The notes under the pieces were generated by a model. The model saw nothing but the letters and a program-made list of their open reading frames with translations. It was not told where the DNA came from and did no database searches. Position numbers and translations under genes: made by a program. 6,800 bases of DNA. Origin: Myxococcota bacterium. GTDB taxonomy: Bacteria; Myxococcota_C; UBA6777. Below, in pieces: positions 1 through 6,091 of this stretch. Positions within the stretch are counted from its first letter, which is position 1. Each line of letters opens with the position of its first letter. Location of the stretch: contig CAUJFU010000102.1 in NCBI GenBank assembly GCA_963169055.1, positions 1 through 6,800 of the forward strand. Reading direction: 5' to 3'.

Positions 1-203
1 TCTTTACCCTGGAACAGGGTTGCGCTCGTTTGCAAAAACAAGCGCATTGGACGGGGAGGTTGCTTCAGACAAACGTTCGATCATCTCGGCGTTTGCTGCG
101 ACCTGTGAGCCGTCAAAAATGAGGGTCACTTCTGATCCGAAGCTCGGCGCTTTAGAGCCGAGTAGTTCACCACCCCAACATTGTTCCCATCCACGACGTC
201 GGG
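1..203 (+). pseudogene. Frame-disrupted N-lobe of the serine/threonine kinase
   Basis: Pieces of a kinase N-lobe appear in order but in different frames. Frame 1 gives a glycine-loop-like 'KRIGRGG' (about 40-60), 'FDHLG' (76-90) and 'AVK' (109-117), with a TGA at 106-108 between them. Frame 2 gives 'MRVTSDPKL' (119-145). Frame 1 gives 'RRFRAE' (145-162). Frame 3 gives 'VVHHPNIVPIHDVG' (162-203), which runs directly into the intact C-lobe. A TAG at 153-155 closes that last frame upstream. The order (Gly loop, beta-3 Lys, alpha-C region, HPNIVPIHDVG) is what is known for bacterial Hanks kinases. I infer at least three indels, one at the AAAAA run 114-118. Whether they are real decay or sequencing/assembly errors cannot be told from one sequence. 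The N-terminus of the gene lies before the window. Confidence 0.6.
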
Positions 204-1079
204 ATGGATGACGATGGCCAGTACTACTTCGTGATGAAGTACGTCCAAGGCGAAGATCTCAGTACCCTGATCGGCAAATTGCGCGAAGGCGATCCCGACT
301 ACCACAAACGCTATTCCTTCGAGCGAAGGGCGCGGATGTTCCTAGAGATCGTCGAGGCTGTTCGTTTTGCACACAACAAACAAATCATCCACCGTGATCT
401 CAAGCCCGGCAATATCCGTATCGGAGCTTATGGCGAGGTGATGGTGATGGATTGGGGCTTGAGCAAACCTTTCAAACGCGATGCGGAGACTCTGGTGCAA
501 ACGCTTGACGGTCCGCTGCCTTCGTTGGATATCCCGCAGCAACGGCTTTTTGAGACGCAACAAGGCATTCTTGTGGGAACCCCTGCGTATATGTCGCCAG
601 AACAGGCGTATGGCAAGCACGATGCGATGGATCAACGCAGTGATATCTATAGTTTGGGTGTGTTGTTTTATGAGTTGACGACGTTGCGCCATCCTTTTGA
701 GTCATGCGAAACGTTGGAAGCGTTGCTTGGAGCGATCACCCAAACGGATCCTGTGCCTGCGTGGTCGGTGGTGCATCCTGCGCAAGGCCGCGTTCCTCGG
801 GAGTTGGGCTTTATGATCGCCAAAGCGATGGCCCGTGATCCTGCCGAACGATACGGAACTTTGGAGCCGTGGGCTGCCGAGTTAGAAGCCTATCTCGACG
901 CACGCAGCGGGATCTATTGCACCTCGACGTTCGTTAAACGCGGTGTACAGGGATACACTCACTTTCTCGATAGTCACCGTGTTTTGGCGGTTTCACTGTT
1001 GGGCCTGATCGCTCTGTCTAGTCTCTTGGGTGGGGTTCAATCTTTGCGTTGGCTGCTTTCACTTCTTGGTTTGTTGTAG
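204..1079 (+). CDS. Serine/threonine protein kinase, C-lobe with hydrophobic C-terminal tail (N-lobe frameshifted upstream)
   Basis: Hanks-type (PknB-like) protein kinase that would phosphorylate Ser/Thr of target proteins. From the ATG at 204, 291 residues are open. 'YFVMKYVQG' (8-16) is the hinge region. 'HRDLKPGN' (63-70) is the catalytic loop, with D65 as catalytic base and N70 for metal. 'MDWGLSK' (82-88) is the magnesium loop, with W in place of the usual F. 'GTPAYMSPEQ' (125-134) is the P+1/APE region, and 'SDIYSLGVLFYEL' (146-158) carries the helix-F Asp. Residues 259-291 are strongly hydrophobic and Leu-rich, probably one membrane segment, after which the protein simply ends with no sensor domain. 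The ATG at 204 has no clear ribosome site, and coding similarity continues upstream ('HHPNIVPIHDVG'), so 204 is unlikely to be the true start. Without the Gly loop, beta-3 Lys and alpha-C Glu this frame alone could not be an active kinase. It converges on the iron-transport operon. Confidence 0.85.
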   Translation: MDDDGQYYFVMKYVQGEDLSTLIGKLREGDPDYHKRYSFERRARMFLEIVEAVRFAHNKQIIHRDLKPGNIRIGAYGEVMVMDWGLSKPFKRDAETLVQTLDGPLPSLDIPQQRLFETQQGILVGTPAYMSPEQAYGKHDAMDQRSDIYSLGVLFYELTTLRHPFESCETLEALLGAITQTDPVPAWSVVHPAQGRVPRELGFMIAKAMARDPAERYGTLEPWAAELEAYLDARSGIYCTSTFVKRGVQGYTHFLDSHRVLAVSLLGLIALSSLLGGVQSLRWLLSLLGLL

Positions 1080-1143
1080 AGAGACAGAGCTAGGAGCGGG
1101 TGGAGGTGATACAAAATCCGCCCATGCTGTCGCCAACGTGTAG

Positions 1144-1165
1144 GGGCAGCCCCCTGTGGCTGCCC
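1144..1165. terminator. Hairpin between convergent genes, possible bidirectional terminator
   Basis: GGGCAGCC at 1144-1151 pairs perfectly with GGCTGCCC at 1158-1165 around a six-base loop. It lies in the 140-base gap between the kinase stop (1079) and the fbpC stop (1220), which face each other. Position and strength suit transcription termination for both genes. There is no T tract on either strand, so it is not a textbook Rho-independent terminator and could act only as an RNA-stabilising 3' hairpin. I see nothing else in 1080-1219. Confidence 0.5.
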
Positions 1166-1219
1166 AAGAATCGGGCGTCTACGCACTCTCCTTCGTGTAC
1201 ACATCACTCGGATTTCGTA

Positions 1220-2380
1220 TTATTCGATCCAGCAGAGGTGATGAGGAGATACATAAAAGGTGGCGGTGGTATGGGGCGTGGGTGGCGCATGGGTCGGAAG
1301 ATGGGCGACCCATGAAGCCTCTACGCCTTGTGCAGGGAGGGAGGCGTCTTTTGAGCAAGTGTCGAGACGACGGGAGTGATTTGTCGGAGGTGAAGAGGCG
1401 TTGAGAAGGGTGGTTTGGGGATGCAGGAGATGTGGGTTCAGATGGATCTCCCAGTAGGGTCCGAGAAAGTGACATGAACGGATCATGCAAGAAATCGCAA
1501 TAGACGGAACATCCGATGTTTTTGCAGCCTCCATGTAAAGGTGTTCGGGGCGGATGCACAGCCATCCTTGGGCGGGAGGTCGCGGATCGTGTGGGGCAGG
1601 GAGGACACCCAAAGCGCAATGATATGCGCCTGCTTTGCGCTCGGCAGGAACAAGATTGGCGGGTCCCAAAAAGCGGGCCGCATAACACGATGCAGGGCGG
1701 AGATACAGATCTTGGGGGGAGGCGACTTGGAGCAGGCGGCCTCGGTGTAACAAGGCGATCTGATCTCCACAACGCAGAGCGTCTCGGCTATCGTGAACGA
1801 CAGAGATCGTCGCGATCCCAAGCGTGCGCAACAAGCCGTATATCTCTTCGCGGATCTCGGCTTTAACCATCTCGTCGAGGTTGCTAAAGGGTTCATCGAG
1901 CAGCAACAAGCGTGGGTGAGCCGCAAGCGCTCGCGCCAACGCCACCCGCTGTTGTTGTCCTCCCGACAATTGATGCGGATAGCGCTCTGCGTAGCCCGTC
2001 AATCGGACTTGATCAAGCGTTCGTGCGACCGTTTGTTCTTGCTCTGCGCGGGTCAGATGCCGCAGCCCAAACGCGATATTTGCTCCCACTCGTAGATGCG
2101 GAAACAACGCGTAATCTTGAAACAACATACCGATCCCGCGCTTTTCAGGGGGCAGCCATTCGGTTGGACTTACCCACCATCTGTCTTGACAACGGATCGT
2201 CCCGCGATCGGGGATCTCGAACCCCGCGATACACCGTAGAAAAGTGGTTTTTCCGCTGCCACTTTCGCCCACCAATACCAAAGAATCCCCTGCATCCAAC
2301 GAGATATCGATCGCATGGATCGCGTCTTCGCTTGTCCCTGCGTACCGACGTGTCACGCCTTGCGCTTCAAAAAAAGACAT
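1220..2380 (-). CDS. fbpC: Iron(III) ABC transporter ATP-binding protein (FbpC-like)
   Basis: Cytoplasmic ATPase subunit that powers the FbpB permease. 386 residues, somewhat longer than the roughly 350 usual for FbpC. Visible motifs in order: Walker A 'GESGSGKTT' (38-46), Q-loop 'FQDYALFPHL' (87-96), signature 'LSGGQQQR' (138-145), Walker B 'LLLLDEP' (158-164) with catalytic E163, D-loop 'SNLD' (166-169) and H-loop 'VVHDSRDAL' (194-202, H196). 'GWLCIRPEHL' (272-281) marks the C-terminal TOBE-like domain, followed by 'HFLGPYWEIHL' (304-314). Residues about 315-375 are rich in His, Pro, Thr and Ser and look like a loose insertion before the final strand. The ATG has AGGGAG at 2385-2390, four bases upstream, in the 27-base gap after fbpB, so it is the last gene of the operon. 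The nucleotide-binding motifs are certain. Ferric iron as substrate is inferred from fbpA next door; other oxyanion or polyamine ATPases of the same superfamily look similar. Confidence 0.93.
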   Translation of the reverse strand: MSFFEAQGVTRRYAGTSEDAIHAIDISLDAGDSLVLVGESGSGKTTFLRCIAGFEIPDRGTIRCQDRWWVSPTEWLPPEKRGIGMLFQDYALFPHLRVGANIAFGLRHLTRAEQEQTVARTLDQVRLTGYAERYPHQLSGGQQQRVALARALAAHPRLLLLDEPFSNLDEMVKAEIREEIYGLLRTLGIATISVVHDSRDALRCGDQIALLHRGRLLQVASPQDLYLRPASCYAARFLGPANLVPAERKAGAYHCALGVLPAPHDPRPPAQGWLCIRPEHLYMEAAKTSDVPSIAISCMIRSCHFLGPYWEIHLNPHLLHPQTTLLNASSPPTNHSRRLDTCSKDASLPAQGVEASWVAHLPTHAPPTPHTTATFYVSPHHLCWIE

Positions 2381-2407
2381 CGATCTCCCTATCCATCGTA
2401 GAAAAGC

Positions 2408-4063
2408 TCATCGCTCCCCCTGATGTCCGAGCAGCTTCTCCAAGACAAACACGGGGATCATTCCCACCGACACCAGAAAAAGCGCGTACAGTCCGGCTTC
2501 TTCTGCGACTTCCATCTGCTTTGCGTAGTTGTAGATCTCGGTCGATAGGGTTTGAAAGTTCCCCCAACGCAAAAACAACGTCAAGGGCAGCTCTTTGAGC
2601 GCGTCAATAAAGACCAACAAAAAGGCCGCAAGCAAGGCACTTTTCATCAAAGGAAGTTCGACAAGCCACAACGTCCGCCAAGGAGGATGCCCGAGCAAGC
2701 GGGAGGCTTCGTTGAGGTTGCGGCCATTCTTTTGAAAGCCCGTTTCGATCGGAGAGTACGCCACCATCAGAAAGCGCACGACAAAGGCCGCAAGCAGCAA
2801 ACCAAAAGAACCCCCGAGTATCGTTTGGTGCGTCCAGCGCCAGTCCATCAACAGCCGATCGACTTGGGCGGCCACAACCATCACTCCCACCGCGATCACC
2901 GTCCCCGGGATCGAATAACCCACCAACGCCAAGCGTGCCATCCGTTGTACCCAAGGCCCCTCAAAGACCCGTACTGTGTAGGCGATCAACAACGCTACGC
3001 CCACCGCGCAAAACGCAACGCTCCCCGCCACCCAGACACTATTCATCAACAACCGACCAAAACCCGCGTTCAGGTGCTTGCTTCCCGTCTGCCAAGTCCA
3101 CAACCCAAGCTGCAAAACAGGCAACACAAACCCAAAAAAGAACGGCACAACACAAAACAACGTCGCCATCCACGCCCATCCGCCATGAAGCGGTTGTCGC
3201 AACATCGGGCGAACACTTTTGCCCTCGTGATACCGCGCTTCGCCCCGTTGCCAGCGCTCCAAACCCAACAACACCAACACCAACAGCATCAACAACGCTG
3301 CCATTCGGATCGCCAACGGCGCATCGTCTCGACCAAACCATGCTCGAAAGATCGCTGTCGCAAAAGTATCCACGCCGTAATATTCGGCTGCTCCGTAATC
3401 ATTGACCACTTCTAACATACAAAGCGTCAATCCACCCACCCAAGCGGGCCGTGTCATCGGCAAGATCACCGTGAAGAATGTTCGCCACGGCCCCACCCCA
3501 AGGCTCTTTGCGACCTCCCAAACTCCCACCGATTGTCGCGCAAAAGCCGCACGGCACGTCATCAACACATACGGATACAGGTTCAGCGCAAGCAGCAGCG
3601 TTAGCCCCCACAAACTCATGATCTCGAAGGGAACCCGACGCGCTCGACCCACGGGTGCGCCCCACCACCCACGCAACAAACCTTCGATCGGGCCCGTCAC
3701 ATCCAACGCTCCTGCGTACGCATACGCCAAGATATACGTCGGGATCACCAACGGTAAGATCAACGCGCCACTCAACCCCCGCCGTCCCGGAAATTCATAC
3801 TGCGTCACCAACCACGCCGTCCCCACGCCCCACACAAAACACAACACCCCCACTCCTAAAAACAAGCGTAAGGTGTTCCACAAATAGCCTCGTGTCGTCG
3901 GCCCAAACACCGCCCCAAACAACCCGCTTGTTCCGCCTTCCACCAAGCGGCTCAATACAAACAACAACGGCAACGCGATCAAGCCCGTGATCAACGCTGT
4001 GGCCCAAACCCACGGACTTTGCCGACGAAAACGTGCGCGCATCCACGAAACGAAGGTGCTCAA
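2408..4063 (-). CDS. fbpB: Iron(III) ABC transporter permease, fused two-domain (FbpB-like)
   Basis: Inner-membrane channel of the iron importer. About 551-553 residues, the usual size for FbpB, with two homologous halves fused in one chain. About 12 hydrophobic segments are visible. Each half has an EAA loop that docks on the ATPase, numbered from the TTG at 4069: 'EVAKSLGVGPWRTFFTVILP' at about 185-204 and 'EASRLLGHPPWRTLWLVELP' at about 454-473. Both contain the conserved G plus the ILP/ELP ending. No ATG lies near the start. TTG at 4063 overlaps the fbpA TGA as TTGA and has AGG (4070-4072) six bases upstream, so I prefer it. TTG at 4069 would be too close to that AGG, and the first ATG (4042) would cut into the basic N-terminal segment. 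The overlap implies translational coupling to fbpA. ThiP/SfuB-type permeases share this fold; substrate is inferred from the operon. Confidence 0.93.
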   Translation of the reverse strand: MSTFVSWMRARFRRQSPWVWATALITGLIALPLLFVLSRLVEGGTSGLFGAVFGPTTRGYLWNTLRLFLGVGVLCFVWGVGTAWLVTQYEFPGRRGLSGALILPLVIPTYILAYAYAGALDVTGPIEGLLRGWWGAPVGRARRVPFEIMSLWGLTLLLALNLYPYVLMTCRAAFARQSVGVWEVAKSLGVGPWRTFFTVILPMTRPAWVGGLTLCMLEVVNDYGAAEYYGVDTFATAIFRAWFGRDDAPLAIRMAALLMLLVLVLLGLERWQRGEARYHEGKSVRPMLRQPLHGGWAWMATLFCVVPFFFGFVLPVLQLGLWTWQTGSKHLNAGFGRLLMNSVWVAGSVAFCAVGVALLIAYTVRVFEGPWVQRMARLALVGYSIPGTVIAVGVMVVAAQVDRLLMDWRWTHQTILGGSFGLLLAAFVVRFLMVAYSPIETGFQKNGRNLNEASRLLGHPPWRTLWLVELPLMKSALLAAFLLVFIDALKELPLTLFLRWGNFQTLSTEIYNYAKQMEVAEEAGLYALFLVSVGMIPVFVLEKLLGHQGER

Positions 4064-5160
4064 CGCCAACCTGCTTGATCAAAGACTTCGACAGCTTGGC
4101 TGTTTTTGTCGCCGAGTTGAAAAAGGTGGATCGTGTCTGCACGAAAATCCCCCCACGACGATACCAGCTTGGATGGCTGAACACTCGGATGGACGGGGTA
4201 TTCGTGATTGGCTTCAGCGAACATCTGTTGTGCAGCGGGACTCGATAGATACTCGATAAATTGCACGGCATGGGATTTGTTTCGGGCGTGACGCACCACA
4301 CCTGCGCCGCTGATGTTGACATGCGCGCCGCGATCCCCTTGGTTCGGGAAGATCACACCAAGCATCGACGCCACTTTGCGATCTTTTTCCGACTTGGAGG
4401 TCTGCATCAGACCGATGTAATAAGTGTTGACCACCGCGATATCTCCCTCTCCGCCTGCGATCGCCTTCATCTGGCCGCGATCGCTGCCTTTGGGGTTTCG
4501 CGCCATATTCGTGACGACGCCTTTGGCCCATGCAAGGGCTTTTTCTTTGCCGTGATGTGCGATGATCGACGCCATCAACGATTGATTGTAGATGTTGTTT
4601 GATGAGCGGATCAGGATCTTGCCCTTCCAGCGGGCTTCTGCAAGCGATTCATACGTCGGCAGATCCGCAGCTTTCACGCGATCTTTGGCGTACACGATCA
4701 CCCGCGCTCGCCGCGTCAAACCAAACCAATGCCCTTTCGGATCGCGCAAATGGGCCGGGATCTGCGCTTCAAGCACCTTTGATCGAATCGGCTGCAACAG
4801 CCCCTTTTGCTGCGCTCGAACCAAACGACCCGCATCCACCGTAATCAAGACATCAGCGTCGGTGTTTTTTCCTTGCAACTCGATCCGTTTGATCAGCGCA
4901 TCTGCTGCGTTTTGTACCACTTCCACCCTGATGCCTGTTTCCTTCTCAAACCGCGCAAATAGCGCCTTGTCTGTTGGGTAGTGGCGGTGTGTGTACACCT
5001 TTACCACGCCAGCAGCTTTTCCCAATCCCGCCCCCGTCGCGGATGGGGTGTCTTGTTTTTGACATCCCGATGTCCACAACAAACCGCAACAAGCCGCCCA
5101 CAAAGACCACCCACGAATCAAAAAACACGAGAAAAAACCTTGTGATGTGCGTGCGTACAT
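4060..5160 (-). CDS. fbpA: Iron(III)-binding lipoprotein of ABC transporter (FbpA/FutA-like)
   Basis: Captures ferric iron outside the inner membrane and delivers it to FbpB. 366 residues. The N-terminus is basic and then hydrophobic (12-30), ending in 'TSGC' with C33 as the likely lipidated cysteine. Thr rather than Leu at -3 makes this a weak lipobox. The mature part begins 'VVKVYTHRHYPTD' (52-64). Candidate iron ligands are H60, Y61, Y191 ('NNIYNQSLMAS') and the Tyr pair Y247-Y248 ('VNTYYIGLM'). From memory, the spacings 130 and 56 match the His plus four Tyr site of cyanobacterial FutA1. 'WFGLTRRARVIVY' (145-157) is another family block. The ATG at 5160 has GGAGG (5166-5170) five bases upstream, an excellent ribosome site. 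It is the first gene of the fbpABC operon and overlaps fbpB. No Fur-like box was seen upstream. Ferric iron binding is an inference from the ligands; the family also includes a few thiamine and 2-aminoethylphosphonate binders. Confidence 0.94.
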   Translation of the reverse strand: MYARTSQGFFSCFLIRGWSLWAACCGLLWTSGCQKQDTPSATGAGLGKAAGVVKVYTHRHYPTDKALFARFEKETGIRVEVVQNAADALIKRIELQGKNTDADVLITVDAGRLVRAQQKGLLQPIRSKVLEAQIPAHLRDPKGHWFGLTRRARVIVYAKDRVKAADLPTYESLAEARWKGKILIRSSNNIYNQSLMASIIAHHGKEKALAWAKGVVTNMARNPKGSDRGQMKAIAGGEGDIAVVNTYYIGLMQTSKSEKDRKVASMLGVIFPNQGDRGAHVNISGAGVVRHARNKSHAVQFIEYLSSPAAQQMFAEANHEYPVHPSVQPSKLVSSWGDFRADTIHLFQLGDKNSQAVEVFDQAGWR

Positions 5161-5177
5161 CAGAGCCTCCGTTTCTA

Positions 5178-5192
5178 GCCTCGCAACGAGGC
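5178..5192 (-). promoter_or_regulatory. Leader hairpin just upstream of the fbpA ribosome site
   Basis: Perfect inverted repeat GCCTCG-CAA-CGAGGC, six pairs with a three-base loop. It sits seven bases upstream of the fbpA GGAGG and within the leader that would start near 5213. It has no T tract, so it is not a terminator. It could affect translation or mRNA stability, or be chance. No known riboswitch class is recognised. Confidence 0.35.
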
Positions 5193-5220
5193 ATCTGCCC
5201 CGCGCCCTATTTCAGAGGCT

Positions 5221-5249
5221 CGCTTACCACGAGAACAAACAGGTGTCAA
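5221..5249 (-). promoter_or_regulatory. Candidate sigma70-type promoter of fbpABC
   Basis: On the minus strand a perfect -35 TTGACA (plus-strand 5244-5249) is followed, after exactly 17 bases, by TAAGCG (5221-5226). That is a weak -10 with only its first two bases matching TATAAT. Transcription would begin near 5213 and give a leader of about 53 bases before fbpA. The perfect -35 with ideal spacing and location supports it; the poor -10 suggests either an activator or chance. No GATAATGATAATC-type Fur box is visible around it. Confidence 0.42.
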
Positions 5250-5309
5250 AGTGCTTTTGCGTCGTGATCCCCCCGTCACTTCGGCCCTTTGTGCGAGAGC
5301 ATCTTGAAA

Positions 5310-5735
5310 TCACTCGGGCAAAACGGTGAAGGCGTGTGTAATCTCGGCACTTTCGCGCAGGGTTCCGTGAACACCGCAGTATTTCTCGATACTTAAAGAG
5401 ATGGCACGTTCGATCTTTTCGGTGTCGAGTCCCTCGCCTGTGAAAGTGAACTGCATATGGATGCGCTTCCAAGGGCGGGGAGGTTCGTCGCCGCGTTCGC
5501 CGTTGACGGCGATCTCGGCCCCTTTGAGCGGTTGGCGCTGTTTCTGGAGGATGTTGATCACGTCGTACATCGAACAGGCTCCCAATCCGAGCAAAAGCAT
5601 CTGCATCGCGCTCACGCCCGGCTCGTCTTCGGCGCTCGATATCAAGACGCCATGGCCGCGTGAATCTGTCCCAAGAAAGGTGGTCTTTTCGATCCAGCGA
5701 ACACGTGTTTGGATAGCGGAGGGTGGTGTTGTCAT
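5310..5735 (-). CDS. OsmC family protein (YhfA-like)
   Basis: Small cytoplasmic protein of the OsmC/Ohr superfamily, whose characterised members reduce organic hydroperoxides with a pair of cysteines. 141 residues from the ATG at 5735, normal length. Numbered from the TTG one codon upstream, the first conserved Cys is C55 in 'LGLGACSMYDVINILQKQRQ' (50-69) and the second is C121 in 'IEKYCGVHGTL' (117-127). 'PWKRIHMQFTFTGEGLD' (89-105) is the usual beta-strand block, and 'AEITHAFTV' near the end is typical. The 'YCGVHGTL' form resembles the YhfA-like branch, whose physiological role is less clear than that of OsmC or Ohr. AGAGGT lies five to six bases before ATG 5735, so I choose this over the TTG at 5738. 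It is on the same strand as fbpABC but 149 bases upstream, with a separate promoter candidate between, so it is probably not co-transcribed as one tight operon. Confidence 0.9.
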   Translation of the reverse strand: MTTPPSAIQTRVRWIEKTTFLGTDSRGHGVLISSAEDEPGVSAMQMLLLGLGACSMYDVINILQKQRQPLKGAEIAVNGERGDEPPRPWKRIHMQFTFTGEGLDTEKIERAISLSIEKYCGVHGTLRESAEITHAFTVLPE

Positions 5736-5796
5736 CAAAAACCTCTTTTGTGTGCAGGTCTGTGGAGTGATTTGTTATCGAACTGATGCAGCCACC

Positions 5797-5816
5797 AAAA
5801 AAGCCGCGTGCGCGGC
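5797..5816 (-). terminator. Rho-independent terminator upstream of osmC
   Basis: On the minus strand the self-complementary GCCGCGCACGCGGC (plus-strand 5803-5816) is followed immediately by TTTTTT (5797-5802). The stem is 5-6 G-C pairs with a loop of two to four bases. This is a textbook intrinsic terminator for RNA moving leftward. It lies 61 bases before the osmC ATG, and no convincing minus-strand gene lies to its right. It may therefore end a small RNA or act as an attenuator in the osmC leader. The plus strand has no T tract after the stem. Confidence 0.6.
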
Positions 5817-5891
5817 AGATCAAGCGGCAGCGCTGTTGATTTGAAAAACGTCTATTCACCCCGCTGATACGGAGGTAAGGGGACCGCGCCC

Positions 5892-5936
5892 TTGGTTGTG
5901 GGGTGTGTGGCTTTCCACAAAAACCACCCAAACCAA
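5892..5936. repeat. 45-base imperfect inverted repeat / stem-loop
   Basis: Three stacked helices separated by asymmetric bulges: TTGGTT (5892-5897) with AACCAA (5931-5936), GGGTG (5901-5905) with CACCC (5925-5929), and TGTGG (5906-5910) with CCACA (5915-5919), closed by a CTTT loop. That makes sixteen pairs in total. There is no T tract on either strand. It could be a structured leader of the repeat gene (plus RNA) or part of a structured RNA ending at the terminator 5797-5816 (minus RNA). Confidence 0.4.
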
Positions 5937-6080
5937 TTGAGGCCTACCACAAAGAGCGAAAAAAGTCACAACCTCGGTCGAAGATGTGTCGAAGATCACA
6001 GAGACAAAGGGGGCGATAGGCTTCTCGAATTCGATCCATTCATCCAAAAAGCGCAAGCGAGAGTGCAAAGCGCGGTACAA

Positions 6081-6085
6081 AGGAG
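6081..6085 (+). promoter_or_regulatory. Strong ribosome binding site of the repeat gene
   Basis: AGGAG, within AAAGGAG, lies six bases before the ATG at 6092. This near-ideal Shine-Dalgarno site fixes the start of the Gly/Leu-rich frame and is a strong argument that the frame is translated, even though its composition is extreme. Confidence 0.75.
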
Positions 6086-6091
6086 ACGATC

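Larger units (their letters stand above)
5736..6091. other. Non-coding stretch between osmC and the Gly/Leu repeat gene
   Basis: 356 bases separating two divergently oriented genes, so it must contain both promoters. It holds the leftward terminator (5797-5816) and a long imperfect hairpin (5892-5936). Weak promoter-like pairs are seen. On the minus strand, GATAAC follows TTTTTT at 17 bases, overlapping the terminator T tract, and could serve osmC. On the plus strand, TTGAAA (5841-5846) is followed 18 bases later by TGATAC and could serve the repeat gene, leaving a leader of over 200 bases. Neither is convincing. No tRNA or recognised riboswitch is seen. The short open frames here look like chance. 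Confidence 0.5.

Noticed and set aside
1179-1772. Minus-strand open frame of 197 codons overlapping fbpC
   Set aside because: Out of frame with the ATPase, Pro/Arg/Ser-rich and without motifs; the overlapping frame carries Walker, signature and TOBE blocks.
2552-3415. Long plus-strand open frame (287 codons) opposite fbpB
   Set aside because: Its product is rich in Gln, His, Arg and Pro and has no family signature; the minus strand encodes a clear permease with EAA loops. It is an antisense shadow of codon bias.
5254-5275. Terminator after osmC
   Set aside because: Only a four-pair GTGA/TCAC dyad around a C/G run, with no T tract; too weak to call.
5161-5309. Fur box upstream of fbpA
   Set aside because: No GATAATGATAATCATTATC-like inverted repeat or tandem GATAAT hexamers could be found on either strand.
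5856-6080. Minus-strand 74-codon open frame right of the leftward terminator
   Set aside because: It would explain the terminator, but no ribosome site is evident, the product matches nothing I know, and its start would lie 11 bases from the strong divergent start at 6092.
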